Shown here: positions 17,795 through 27,415 of the stretch, in pieces | How the letters are laid out: each line of letters opens with the position of its first letter | Position numbering within the stretch: the first letter of the stretch is position 1 | Assembly (NCBI GenBank): GCA_022650485.1 | Contig: JALCPP010000007.1 | Location: forward strand, 62,001-126,000 | DNA length: 64,000 bases | Source of the DNA: Oscillospiraceae bacterium | GTDB lineage: Bacteria; Bacillota; Clostridia; Oscillospirales; Acutalibacteraceae | Reading direction: 5' to 3' | Program-made: the position numbers and the translations under genes | The notes under the pieces: model-generated | Seen by the model: only the letters and a program-made list of their open reading frames with translations | Database searches by the model: none | Told to the model about the DNA's origin: nothing

Positions 17795-19381
17795 TTACGG
17801 ACACTTGCCCGCATACACAAGAAGCGGGATACACTGGTCAAAAGCCGGGAAATCCCCCGTATCCGGGTCACCGAACGCACCATAGCCTTCACTGCCGGCA
17901 TCGCCGTTTCGATACCGTTCCATTTTTTGCAATGCCTGATTGTAAAGCGCACGGTCGCCCTCTTCCTCCGCAATCAGCGCGGCAAGCGCATAAACCGCTG
18001 TGGAATAGTACTCATACCCCTGAACGACACTGCCGTCGATATGGTACCGAGCGGCAAGTTCCCCGCTCGACACCTGCTTGTTCAGCCAAATAAGGCTTTC
18101 GGGCTTCAATTCTCCTGCTTTTGCCAGATTCCACAGCGTCATCAGCGCTTCCGCCGTATTTAAATCCTCTTTTGAGTAACTCTTTGTGTCGTAGTCATAA
18201 GACGAACCGTACAGAGGAAACCGGTCTGAAAGATAGCCGCCCTGCACGGTAGCCAGCGCATGTTCCGCCACCGAAGAAAAGCGCATGTCCACTTGAGCCA
18301 TGCGCCGCAGCGTGGAAAGATCTGCATAGCACAGCGAAAGCGTATTGCTTTTTTTCCCGGAATCAAACTCGTAAAAATCAACCAGGCAGCTGTTTTCAAC
18401 ACAGTTCTGATACACGGACTCACAGATTCCATCCGCCGCCGCTGCAGTTCCGCCCCACAACGCATCGGCATCGAAAAGCGCCGACCAAATCCGCAAATCA
18501 TCCAGTACGGCATTGACCCCGGCGGCTTTTCCGTCCTGCGTCACATACCATGCCGCCAGTCCGTCTTTTTCCATATAAGAACTGGTAAAGCTCCAAGCAG
18601 AGTCAAACAGCGCCTTATTTTGCGACAGAACGGAATACTGCATGATCAGCCCCTGCGTCTCACTCAAAACATCATGCCCGCCGGGGGTTGTACCGGAATT
18701 CTTTGCGTTGCAGTACACACCGCCCCTGTTTGTCATCTGCGTTTGAAGAAAGTCCGCCGTAGCTGCGTGCCCGCCCTTCTGTGCATAGTCAAACAGGCCT
18801 TGAAATTCCCCGGTGGTGAGAACCCCGGTCGCATAGGCCGCAACATTTCCCGTTGTATCCAAAAGCACGCAGGTTGGAATCTGTTTTAAGCCCCAGGCCC
18901 GATATGCCGCCAGATGGTCATCAAACCAACTGGAAAAAGGAAGTTTCATCGCTTGAAGCTCCGCCAAAGCCGCACTTCTCGTTTCTCGTTCAAAATCCAG
19001 TTTGTCGACCAAAAGAACTTTTGCTCCGTTTTGGTCCGCAATTTCAGCTATTTCCCGAGAAATATTCAGCTGCTCTTTGCAATACTTACACCAGCTGCTC
19101 CAAAACAACACCAAAACCGGACTTCCCCTGTATGAAGAAAGAGAAACCGTCCTTCCATCGGCATCCGTGAATTTTGTCACGGGCGGAGCGTGCCCCAGAT
19201 ACAACGTCTGCGGAAGCTGATCCTCCGGGGCGGCAAGAGCTTCCGTCATTTTCTCCGTTTTGCCTTTCCCTGTGTTCTGAGGCACATGCCACCAGACCAG
19301 CACCACTGTAATAAGGACTGCAAGAAACACCATGCCCGCGAAACACAGCTTTTCTATGCGGCTGAGCGAAATTCTGCGCAT
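17795..19381 (-). CDS. Membrane-anchored thioredoxin-like / GH8-like fusion protein
   Basis: 528 residues with one N-terminal membrane helix. A TlpA-like thioredoxin domain carries a WCKYC motif at residues 97-101 and a cis-Pro segment (QIPTCVLLD) near 169. The C-terminal 300 residues resemble GH8, the BcsZ cellulase fold: SETQGLIMQYSVL places Glu241 where GH8 has its catalytic acid (SEGQ). AVLDDLRIW near 291 aligns with the ATDGDLDIA motif but has lost its first Asp, so the hydrolase may be altered or inactive. GGGAGG before the ATG at 19381 decides the start; the frame itself runs on to 19411. I infer a surface-facing trimming or folding factor for the polymer. GH8 membership is by eye and should be treated as moderate. 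Confidence 0.65.
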   Translation of the reverse strand: MRRISLSRIEKLCFAGMVFLAVLITVVLVWWHVPQNTGKGKTEKMTEALAAPEDQLPQTLYLGHAPPVTKFTDADGRTVSLSSYRGSPVLVLFWSSWCKYCKEQLNISREIAEIADQNGAKVLLVDKLDFERETRSAALAELQAMKLPFSSWFDDHLAAYRAWGLKQIPTCVLLDTTGNVAAYATGVLTTGEFQGLFDYAQKGGHAATADFLQTQMTNRGGVYCNAKNSGTTPGGHDVLSETQGLIMQYSVLSQNKALFDSAWSFTSSYMEKDGLAAWYVTQDGKAAGVNAVLDDLRIWSALFDADALWGGTAAAADGICESVYQNCVENSCLVDFYEFDSGKKSNTLSLCYADLSTLRRMAQVDMRFSSVAEHALATVQGGYLSDRFPLYGSSYDYDTKSYSKEDLNTAEALMTLWNLAKAGELKPESLIWLNKQVSSGELAARYHIDGSVVQGYEYYSTAVYALAALIAEEEGDRALYNQALQKMERYRNGDAGSEGYGAFGDPDTGDFPAFDQCIPLLVYAGKCP

Positions 19382-19407
19382 CGGTCTTTCCTCCCATTTC
19401 AACATCT

Positions 19408-21246
19408 TCATTCTTCGGCATCCGTCTGCCTCTTCTTTTCGTTTTTACTTTTTGATGATTCAGAGCCAGCCGGTGATTCCGGCGATTTCGGCGTTACCGC
19501 CGCGGCGCTGACCGTAATTCCCACATGGCCCTCGCGCAAAGCCTTTTCAATATCAAACTGCGTGTGCATCGATTTCTGGCGCAGTCTGATCAAACGCTGT
19601 TCCTCTTTGGCCAGCTCTATTACATGTGCTTCACGCCGCCTCTGTTCCTGCGCTTTCTGCTCTTTACGCACTTCGGCGGCCATCACGCGGTCATAGCATT
19701 CCTGATTGATGTAAGACACCGCCATGCCGGCAAAAATGGCCAGAACCGGCAGTATATGATAATGGTAGCGATTTTGATTTTCGACCAGCAAATGCAGTGC
19801 CGCCGTTCCCAAAAACAGCAGGACCAGCGAATAAGAAACACCTGGCTTTTTCCTCCACAGATAAATTTCCAGCACTCCCGCAAGCGAGAGCATCAATAAA
19901 TAATAAAGGTCGCTTACGCTCATCATGCGATAGAGGAATGCCTTTCTCCACGATGTCAAACGATTCTGCTGATCCATAAACAGGATATTCCATGAGGCCC
20001 CGTAATCATCGTTGCCCCACAGCACCTCAAATTTATGCACCATTAAATTAAAGGTCGCCTTCGGGTTTTGGGTCAGCCTCTTCAGGGCAAGATCGCGGCA
20101 GGTCAAGTGCGCTTCCGTCGCACTGCCGGTAGAATCAAAGGAATCATACAGCATATCCGCGTCCTCCTGGTTCCATCCGCCATCGGACTGTAAATTCAGT
20201 CCGACCAGCAAATTATATCCGAAGGAGGTAGAACCGGAAGCCGGCGTTCGGTTTACCATATACCCCACACGCATGGAAAAAAGGACAGACAAGAAGAAAT
20301 AAGCGCACAGAACAACCAAACAGCGTTTCCAGCCCCGGCTGATCAGACGCAGCCCCAATGGAATATAATTTTTGAGCCGTGCCGGCAGCATCAATTGCCC
20401 CCGCAGCAAAACAATCACGGCAGAAAGCAAAAACAGAATCGCCATCGGCCGAATCGTGCCGGCAAACGCGAGCAGCGCCCCCATTCCGGCCAGTTCTAAA
20501 AAACAATACCACGGGTGACGCGCCGAGGCGTCAAAATCTTCCATAGAAGCGGCAAACAACCACACGCAGCACAGCAATAAGAACGTAAACAAATATTCAC
20601 TGGCAACGAAATTTCCGTAAAGGATCTGAGAAGGCCAAAATGCCGCCGCACACAGACTGATAAACCCGCCGATCCGGCCGGCCATCCGGCGCGCGATGCG
20701 CCAGACCACAAAGACCGCCCCCACCGCCAGCACAATATTAAAATTCTGCGCCGCCTTCAGGCTGGCCCCAAATACGCTGAAAACCGCAGACAACACCAGC
20801 GGGTAGCCCAGAACATGCGGGAACATGGCGATATAATCACAGTAGCCCACACCATTCGTCAGCAGTGTTCCATGATTCAGCATCTGCGCGATTTCATAGT
20901 ACGTTTTATAATCGGACTGAGGGTCCATCGGCATTGCACGCACATAGAAAACACGCATCAGCGCCGATGCATACAGCACAACGGCAGCCAGCCCCCATTC
21001 GGCCCAAAACGTGAAATGCGGATATTTTTCCAGGCGGCGCGTCATTCCAAGGCGCGCCCAAAGGACACCGAACAAAAGAAGCAGAGTCCCCAGACACAAC
21101 AGCGACAACAAAAAAATCCCTTTCAAATAATAGGGGTACTCCTGTCCGGCGCCCAGTGTGCTTGCCGTGCATATGATTGCATAAAGAATGATGACGCCAT
21201 ACACCACGAAAGCAAAACACATAAATCCATTGCGTCTGATTTCCAT
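19408..21246 (-). CDS. Multi-pass membrane glycosyltransferase, GT39/PMT-like
   Basis: About 612 residues with some ten hydrophobic helices followed by a charged cytoplasmic tail of roughly 90 residues rich in Glu, Lys, Gln and Arg. The first outer loop has YVRAMPMDPQSDYKTYYEIA, the acidic loop typical of the GT39/ArnT group of lipid-phosphate-sugar transferases. The frame also has a TTG at 21276; I prefer the ATG at 21246, though neither has a strong ribosome binding site. Its stop overlaps the upstream end of the thioredoxin-GH8 reading frame. It could use the undecaprenyl-phosphate sugar made by the GT2 enzyme at 9239 to add side groups. Acceptor and sugar are unknown. Confidence 0.65.
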   Translation of the reverse strand: MEIRRNGFMCFAFVVYGVIILYAIICTASTLGAGQEYPYYLKGIFLLSLLCLGTLLLLFGVLWARLGMTRRLEKYPHFTFWAEWGLAAVVLYASALMRVFYVRAMPMDPQSDYKTYYEIAQMLNHGTLLTNGVGYCDYIAMFPHVLGYPLVLSAVFSVFGASLKAAQNFNIVLAVGAVFVVWRIARRMAGRIGGFISLCAAAFWPSQILYGNFVASEYLFTFLLLCCVWLFAASMEDFDASARHPWYCFLELAGMGALLAFAGTIRPMAILFLLSAVIVLLRGQLMLPARLKNYIPLGLRLISRGWKRCLVVLCAYFFLSVLFSMRVGYMVNRTPASGSTSFGYNLLVGLNLQSDGGWNQEDADMLYDSFDSTGSATEAHLTCRDLALKRLTQNPKATFNLMVHKFEVLWGNDDYGASWNILFMDQQNRLTSWRKAFLYRMMSVSDLYYLLMLSLAGVLEIYLWRKKPGVSYSLVLLFLGTAALHLLVENQNRYHYHILPVLAIFAGMAVSYINQECYDRVMAAEVRKEQKAQEQRRREAHVIELAKEEQRLIRLRQKSMHTQFDIEKALREGHVGITVSAAAVTPKSPESPAGSESSKSKNEKKRQTDAEE

Positions 21247-21287
21247 TCGAAGGCCAGCCTTTCTGTTTACATCCAAACTTTCGGAAA

Positions 21288-23561
21288 TTACTTTTTATCT
21301 TCTTCCCGGTGGCGTTTTGCGCGAACAATAACCAAAATGATTGCAAGAAGCAGAAGCAGCATTGCACAGGTGGAAACCAGCGTAAATGCAACCGCGTCTT
21401 TATTCTGCCTCAGCGTTTCACGCAAAGTAGGACTTTTCCCTTCCTGACCCTCCAGAAACGTGAAGCTCTTGGTTTCATAGCCGCTGTCGATCAGGAACGC
21501 ATCGCCGGAAAGATTCCAGCGTTTTGTCTCATCGGCCAGATAGGAGCCGATGGTGGCGAGCGTTTGGTCCGTCGTACCGGAAACCACCAGGACCGCGCGG
21601 CCGGAAACATAGGGCGAACGCAAAAGCTGCAAAACACCAATATCCGCCGCATAATTCTCACTGAGAAGCAGTTGTTGATTCCCGGCAAAGCGGCTGCCGT
21701 CTTTCTCATAGGAAAAGCTGAGCTTGTCATTTAAAGAAGCTAACACCTTATTATCCCGATAGGTCCCGACCACAACCAGATTGGCATCAGTATTCTGCCG
21801 AAAATTGGACGCGCGCACCACGCTCAGGGTTCCGTAAGGGCTGACATCACTGCCCTCCATCGCAATCACTTCCCCCAGTGTATTCAGTTCGGTATCGCTC
21901 ATCGAATCCGGCACGACAACACAGGTGTTTTCAAAAAGCCCCAGGGTTTGAAACGGATACGGACGCGTGTCAAAGCTGAATTGACTGCTTTGGCCCACCG
22001 GAAGATAAAATGAGGAATCACCCGTCACATAGGCCCACGGCATTTCATCCGCTCTTTTGGTACAGTAAAGGTCCTGAATTTCCAGATCAAACGCAATCCT
22101 GATACTGCCGGCATAGGTCCCCACCACATCCGACGGCAAAAGGAAGGAAAGCGTGTCACCGCCGGCTTTGTCCCGTTCCAGCTTTTTGCTGTACACGGGA
22201 ATATCACCCCAGTAAACGGTAACCAGTGAACGCTTAAAATCCAGATTGTCGCTGTAACGGAAGTTCAGGACAATCTTGCCACCTTCCGACAGAATAAATC
22301 CACCGGAAAGCGGAAGATAAACCTCCTGTTCATGGCGGAACGGCCCCACAAAAGATAGCCCGCCGCCCGTGATTTCTTCAACCGTGTATTGGTCGGCGAC
22401 CAGATCGCTCAGTTTTGAATTCTGAATCACTGTGTCCGCCGACCCAACCGCAACATACGCATAGGACTTCTTTTCCTGGGAAACACGGTTCTGGTCCATC
22501 AGCATTGCTGCACCCTCGTACAATGCCTGATCATTGTCGGAAGTAACAACCAATACATCGCCGTCTGTACCGGAGATTTCGCAGACAAAGGCATGAGTCT
22601 GAAGGCTGTGGCCGCTGTCCTCTTTCACTCCGGAAGAAAGCGAAGCGGGCAGTTTGTTTCTGGCGGCTACCACCACGCGCCTGCTGATGTTGTCTTGGCC
22701 ATATTGATCCAGTGTTTTCAGCGAAATTCTGTCCTCGGTGCCGGTCTCACCGGCAAGATCCGCCCGCAGCAGCAGCGCAGTGGCCAGCTCCTCCTCCGAG
22801 GCATCGTTCGGAACATACACGGCGCACTCCTTTCCGGTTTCATCGACGGATGACAGAAAAGGATAGGGATAATAACTCAGTTCCTGCTTGGGAACCGCTA
22901 CGTCATATCCAACCTGCACCAAAGAATTTTTGCTTACATTCACCCAGTTCGAGCCGGAAAAGTCATCCAGACAGCCGTCGTCATCGTATACGCGCACATA
23001 CCCGCTGATGGTAAACTGATTATATCCGGTTTTCAGCAGGCTCACCGGAATTTCCACATAAGCCTGCTGTGTCTTTCCGGAGCCATAGTCAACCTTGCAG
23101 GCAGAAACGGGCGTGGAATTGACAAAAAAAGTGAGAGAAGCCGGAACATTCTGAATCAGCGGGCTGACGCTGAATTCTACCCGAGCATATGCGTAAACGC
23201 TTTTCCAGTACTTTTTCACATCAAAAAAGAAACCGTTGCTTTTATAAATACCGCTGAACAGCACATCGCTGTGATACTGAAAAATCTTTGTGTAATCTGC
23301 GGCAGGCTCTTTTGGCTGAGCGGTAATCGGCAGCGCAGCCGAAGACGGGTCGGAAGCCAGTACCCGCCCCGCAATTTTATCCGGTGTCGGTTCGCTTGCT
23401 TTCGCCGCCTGCCGGTCTGTATTGTTCTGCTGAGAACCCGTCGTACCCCCGCCGATTTGTCCGTTTCCAGCAGCGAACACCACCGGCGCTTTTACAGTCA
23501 GCAGCACTGCGGCAAAAAGCAGTACACACGCCAAGGCTTTGCCAAACTGTTTTCCCCTCAT
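21288..23561 (-). CDS. BcsB-like cellulose synthase accessory protein
   Basis: 757 residues with an N-terminal signal sequence (ACVLLFAAVLLTVKAPVVFA), a large extracellular part and one C-terminal membrane helix followed by Arg/Lys, the layout of BcsB. The jelly-roll region has VEIPVSLLKTGYNQFTISGY and DDDGCLDDFSGSNW, close to BcsB sequences that contact the growing glucan. A second similar half follows (IALVISE-type blocks replaced here by LVADQYTVEEITGGG and later IRIAFDLEIQDL). It overlaps the GT2 synthase by four bases (ATGA), indicating coupled translation. In BcsA-BcsB systems this subunit guides the polymer across the wall. Identity as BcsB family is good; the polymer need not be plain cellulose. 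Confidence 0.8.
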   Translation of the reverse strand: MRGKQFGKALACVLLFAAVLLTVKAPVVFAAGNGQIGGGTTGSQQNNTDRQAAKASEPTPDKIAGRVLASDPSSAALPITAQPKEPAADYTKIFQYHSDVLFSGIYKSNGFFFDVKKYWKSVYAYARVEFSVSPLIQNVPASLTFFVNSTPVSACKVDYGSGKTQQAYVEIPVSLLKTGYNQFTISGYVRVYDDDGCLDDFSGSNWVNVSKNSLVQVGYDVAVPKQELSYYPYPFLSSVDETGKECAVYVPNDASEEELATALLLRADLAGETGTEDRISLKTLDQYGQDNISRRVVVAARNKLPASLSSGVKEDSGHSLQTHAFVCEISGTDGDVLVVTSDNDQALYEGAAMLMDQNRVSQEKKSYAYVAVGSADTVIQNSKLSDLVADQYTVEEITGGGLSFVGPFRHEQEVYLPLSGGFILSEGGKIVLNFRYSDNLDFKRSLVTVYWGDIPVYSKKLERDKAGGDTLSFLLPSDVVGTYAGSIRIAFDLEIQDLYCTKRADEMPWAYVTGDSSFYLPVGQSSQFSFDTRPYPFQTLGLFENTCVVVPDSMSDTELNTLGEVIAMEGSDVSPYGTLSVVRASNFRQNTDANLVVVGTYRDNKVLASLNDKLSFSYEKDGSRFAGNQQLLLSENYAADIGVLQLLRSPYVSGRAVLVVSGTTDQTLATIGSYLADETKRWNLSGDAFLIDSGYETKSFTFLEGQEGKSPTLRETLRQNKDAVAFTLVSTCAMLLLLLAIILVIVRAKRHREEDKK

Positions 23562-24880
23562 TGTTTTCCTCCCGTCCGCGTCACATCGGTCTTGAATTTT
23601 GAATTTTCATCATCCGTCACTTCCTCATACCGCACCGTCTTATCCCATTTCACTTCTCTGTGAAACAGCTGGTCAACAATGGAAAGATAAACCGCTTTCA
23701 GCATGACAAACACCCATAATTTCGCATAGGTAAACAGCATCAACGTCACCAGCGCGGCCGATTGAAGGTTGAATTCATTTCGTTCCAGAGCCAGCATCAG
23801 CATCATGTTGACAATAAAGACCACAATTGCCAGCCCCCATAAAACAGAAGAAAAGCCGGCCAGCTTCACATGGATAAAACCCATCAGCCCACCCAGAAAA
23901 ATGATATCTGAGGTAATCAGCGAAGACAGCATCAGCACATAGACCGTCGCAAAGTAGAGCGTATCCAGCCGCATGGAGCCGGCTGTATGGTCAAACGTAT
24001 ACTTGAAGTTCTTGATAAGCACATAAAGATTGCCTTTTGCCCACCGTGTTCGCTGCCGGAACCAGATGCTGAGCAGATGCGGCTCCTGTTCCCAGGTCAC
24101 CGCCTGCGGCAGGAATTTAATATAATATCCCATGCGGTAAATACGAAAGCTGATTTCGGTATCTTCACTGAGCGCTTTTACGTCCCACCCGCCGATGCGT
24201 TCAATGATGCTGCGCCGAATCACATAGTTTGTGCCCGGAATTGTACAAAGTTTAAAGAAAAAATATCTTCCCGCCTGATTCATACACTGGTGGCACAGGG
24301 TTTCAATATTAACAAAACGAGTCAGCAGAGAAGCATTGCGGTTCCGTGTGCGGAATTTTCCAATGACCGCGCCTATGTTGTCATCGGCAATCAGATTTTC
24401 CGTTAGAAGGCGCAGGGCGGAAGGTTCCGGAGTATTATCCGCGTCATAGACGGCAATCACGCTCCCTTTCGCCACAGAAAATCCAATGTTCAACGCGTTG
24501 GACTTTCCGTCACCGCCCACCTGCCGGTCGGTGCTGATCACAATCAGATTCCGGTCTGGAAACTCACGCTGAATCCCCTGCAGAAGCTCTTTCGTACGAT
24601 CTGTGGAATTATCGTTTATAACAATAATCTCGTACCTGTCCTTGGGGTAATCAAATTTCAGCAGTGTACGCACCGTGCGGCTCAGTACAAGCGCTTCGTT
24701 ATGCGCCGGAACCAGCACCGAAACCATCGGGTATTTCCCGTCTTTGGGAGGAAGGCTGCCAGAAGAAGCGTTACATTTCAAAAAGTACCGGAAACCGCCG
24801 ATACTAAGGAACACATAAACCGCCATAAAAAGCCAAATCGTAATAATCGCATACAGAGAGGCCACATCAGCTGGAAGCAT
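23558..24880 (-). CDS. Processive GT2 synthase, BcsA-like, without PilZ domain
   Basis: A membrane glycosyltransferase of 440 residues that by family both polymerises and exports a beta-linked glycan. Signatures in order are VSVLVPAHNEA (53-63), VINDNSTD (87-94), the YDADN donor site (145-149), LSEDTEIS (237-244, acceptor-site Asp) and QRTRW (276-280, the QxxRW product motif). Hydrophobic helices flank the catalytic domain on both sides. It is shorter than BcsA (over 700 residues) and ends after the last helices, so there is no PilZ domain and no visible c-di-GMP site. It overlaps the BcsB-like gene. It could make cellulose, a mixed glucan or an amino-sugar polymer; the wecB gene leading the operon leaves this open. 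Confidence 0.85.
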   Translation of the reverse strand: MLPADVASLYAIITIWLFMAVYVFLSIGGFRYFLKCNASSGSLPPKDGKYPMVSVLVPAHNEALVLSRTVRTLLKFDYPKDRYEIIVINDNSTDRTKELLQGIQREFPDRNLIVISTDRQVGGDGKSNALNIGFSVAKGSVIAVYDADNTPEPSALRLLTENLIADDNIGAVIGKFRTRNRNASLLTRFVNIETLCHQCMNQAGRYFFFKLCTIPGTNYVIRRSIIERIGGWDVKALSEDTEISFRIYRMGYYIKFLPQAVTWEQEPHLLSIWFRQRTRWAKGNLYVLIKNFKYTFDHTAGSMRLDTLYFATVYVLMLSSLITSDIIFLGGLMGFIHVKLAGFSSVLWGLAIVVFIVNMMLMLALERNEFNLQSAALVTLMLFTYAKLWVFVMLKAVYLSIVDQLFHREVKWDKTVRYEEVTDDENSKFKTDVTRTGGKQ

Positions 24881-24906
24881 TGCATCACCCCTTTCAACTG
24901 CCCGTT

Positions 24907-26550
24907 TTATTTGCGCGGTGTATTGTCGTCAAGCGGTTCCACATCGGAATAAAAAAATCGAAGATGCATCTGCCGGCGCGCCAAATACATGCACAACGCA
25001 AAAGCAGCCATTGCCACAGCCACAAAGACAATCAACACATGGTTCTGATTCTGCAGGTTTGCCGTAGCGCGGTACAATACCGTACGTTTGTAATTATGGT
25101 TTTCCTCATAAGGCTTTGGAATATAATTCAGTGAAACTTTTTCTCCGTTCACTTTCAAAGCACTGCCGTCCCATGTAAGCAATCCGCTTTCGTTAAAGTA
25201 TTCCGTGTGGCTCATATCCCAAAGACTTTTCAGCGGCACAGTGGAATTTCTGACCGCAGAAACCGCTTTCAGCACTTGAGCCGGATCTTCGGATGAGGAA
25301 AGATACACGGCGCCGGCACGGCAGTCCAAATAGCCTGTGCCTGTGGTGTCGAGCCCAATTGTCTGAGGAATCAGCTGCGCCCCCAGACGGATAAAGTCAT
25401 TGGTGGCAAGCTTCAGGTCCAGGCATTCTCCCGCCGTTCCGTCTTCATAAACAAACAGCGTGCGATACCGGCCCAAAGTTGAACGCAGATTTTCACGATA
25501 CATCCAGGCGCGCGGAATTTCCAGTGCTACCGGATAAACCTGATTTTTAAAGTAGTTTTGCGCCGCATCCGTCAGTTTTTGCTGCAAAACCTGCGGATCA
25601 AGATCCCCCTGGACCATCGGTGCGTGCATAATGACAGCCCCGCCGTTAGCCTGCGCGTAGCGCAGCACTTCGCAAAACTGCCGCATGGCCGGATAATCAG
25701 CGTTTTGATAAATCGGCATCACACTGATCACAAAATTTATTTTCTCCCGCACCAGCTTTTGCACAATGGAAAGAAGCCTTTGCGGATCCGTAAAGGGATA
25801 GACGGAATCCAGGACGATAAACTGGGCGTAACTGTGCGGCTTGTCATGATAAGGCCACAGCCACAGCGTCGTTTCCTGCTCCAGCACCGCCCGCGCAAAG
25901 GCAGTGGTGTAATCGGTCATGGGCAGATACCGCACAAGGCCCCAGCCCTCTGCCAGGGGAATTTCACCGGTCGATGCAGACAGCGTTCCGGCGGTATAGG
26001 TCGGATTCTGCGGCAGACGAAGACCCTCCAGCGCAAGCAGCTGGGTAAATGTATTCCCACCGGAAAACGTGTAGGCAGCAACGGCACTGTCTTTTCCGGA
26101 CAAGATTACCGTGCGCGGATAACGCTTTGGGTCCGGCAGGGTTTCAGGCAGACAGCCCAGCAAAAGCACGCGTCCGGAATAACCCATAAGCGCCGTTTCT
26201 GTTTTTGAATCGTCTTTCAGCGCGTAGCATACCACCGCACTGTATTGAGAAAGTTTTAAAACAGCCTTCCGGTCCGGTAGATAATCGGCCGTGTGCCCCA
26301 GATAGGTCATTGTTTCCACCACCCTGCACAAACTGTTCCGCTCCGCATCATCCAAATCATCAGGGTACACAATCAGGATTTCTGCCGCTTGGTCATTTCC
26401 CACGCTGTTTCCTGTTTGACTCAATTGGTCCTGCCCATTTGTTTTCGTAATAAGATCTTTCACATCTTCAGAATCCGCAGATACGGAAACTGATGTGAAA
26501 AGCAATAATATGCAGGCCATGAACAAGCTGATTAACCGTTTACACATCAT
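24907..26550 (-). CDS. Secreted/membrane DUF2334 polysaccharide-deacetylase-like protein
   Basis: About 547 residues. The N-terminus MMCKRLISLFMACILLLF is a signal peptide. One C-terminal membrane helix near residue 515 is followed by a short basic and acidic tail. The central region (FIVLDSVYPFTDPQRLLSIV, INFVISVMPIY, GGAVIMHAPMVQGD) matches the DUF2334 branch of NodB-type carbohydrate esterases, with the LD and HAP elements visible. The frame extends to 26628, but the signal peptide and the overlap with the upstream stop favour a start at 26550. By context it may deacetylate the operon's polymer, as related secreted proteins do for PNAG and Pel. Whether it is active is not clear by eye. Confidence 0.65.
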   Translation of the reverse strand: MMCKRLISLFMACILLLFTSVSVSADSEDVKDLITKTNGQDQLSQTGNSVGNDQAAEILIVYPDDLDDAERNSLCRVVETMTYLGHTADYLPDRKAVLKLSQYSAVVCYALKDDSKTETALMGYSGRVLLLGCLPETLPDPKRYPRTVILSGKDSAVAAYTFSGGNTFTQLLALEGLRLPQNPTYTAGTLSASTGEIPLAEGWGLVRYLPMTDYTTAFARAVLEQETTLWLWPYHDKPHSYAQFIVLDSVYPFTDPQRLLSIVQKLVREKINFVISVMPIYQNADYPAMRQFCEVLRYAQANGGAVIMHAPMVQGDLDPQVLQQKLTDAAQNYFKNQVYPVALEIPRAWMYRENLRSTLGRYRTLFVYEDGTAGECLDLKLATNDFIRLGAQLIPQTIGLDTTGTGYLDCRAGAVYLSSSEDPAQVLKAVSAVRNSTVPLKSLWDMSHTEYFNESGLLTWDGSALKVNGEKVSLNYIPKPYEENHNYKRTVLYRATANLQNQNHVLIVFVAVAMAAFALCMYLARRQMHLRFFYSDVEPLDDNTPRK

Positions 26551-27415
26551 ACTGAAGTTCACTTTCCACTTTTCGGCAAAAAGGAATTGCGTCAGTACCG
26601 AAAGATAAATCATATTGCGCATACGCAATTCGCGCTTCTACCCGGAGCGGCTTATCCGTAATTCCTTCAAATGCATTTTTTTGGGCGATGGCATTTAAAA
26701 GACGGCCTTTCACGGCTGAAGCTCCGTCACTGCCGCAAAAATAAATTACGCCGATGGAGCCGTCCTGGTCAATGGAGTAAACACGATCTTCCAGACGTAA
26801 AGTATCCTGAACGATTTCCGCCAATCTCTGACGCAGACGTTCAAACCCGCGGGTTGTCAAAATACCGCGCAGTTCAGTGAAATACCGCAGTTTAATCAGC
26901 ATCAGCCCCATATCGGTTCCATTCCTGCTTGAAAGAGCCATCGTGCGGGCAAGATTTGAATACATGCTGCGCAGATTTTCCAGCCCGGTAAGCGGGTCAA
27001 TCACCGTGAGTTCTTCCACCTGCCGGCGCAGTACGCTGTTTGCTGTTTCCGTTGCGGAAAATTCGCGGATAAAAAGGAACAGACCCGCTGGAAGTATCAA
27101 AAGCAGCAGAAGCCACAGATAAGCCGTCTTTTCAATAGGGATCTGTTCGGAAGCGTAAAAATACAGCTTATACACCGTAAACGCCAGAATCTGGAACCCG
27201 TCCAGTACAACGGCAGCATATTGGGCACGGAACACCACCAAAATCACCGTCAGATAAATTGCCAGCAGCATCAGCACATTCTGCGTCAGCAATGCTTCCG
27301 CCGAAAAGACGACGATCATTGTGCTGACAAACAGGCAGGTAAGGAACAACAGCATCCCGATATCCTGCAGTAAAAGAATGCGGCCTGACAATGACAATTT
27401 TATACTTTGTTTCAT
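26540..27415 (-). CDS. Membrane protein with degenerate GGDEF domain
   Basis: 291 residues. Four to five hydrophobic helices occupy residues 10-120, followed by a GGDEF-type domain starting at VIDPLTGLENLR. The later signature position reads SIDQDGSIGVIYF where active cyclases have R-x-GGDEF. The metal and substrate residues are therefore gone and it should not make c-di-GMP. It may bind a nucleotide or act as a scaffold for the synthase. It overlaps the 517-residue gene by four bases (ATGA) and the DUF2334 gene by about 11 bases, so it is part of the operon. An intact cyclase lies elsewhere in the window (52912-54057). Confidence 0.75.
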   Translation of the reverse strand: MKQSIKLSLSGRILLLQDIGMLLFLTCLFVSTMIVVFSAEALLTQNVLMLLAIYLTVILVVFRAQYAAVVLDGFQILAFTVYKLYFYASEQIPIEKTAYLWLLLLLILPAGLFLFIREFSATETANSVLRRQVEELTVIDPLTGLENLRSMYSNLARTMALSSRNGTDMGLMLIKLRYFTELRGILTTRGFERLRQRLAEIVQDTLRLEDRVYSIDQDGSIGVIYFCGSDGASAVKGRLLNAIAQKNAFEGITDKPLRVEARIAYAQYDLSFGTDAIPFCRKVESELQYDV

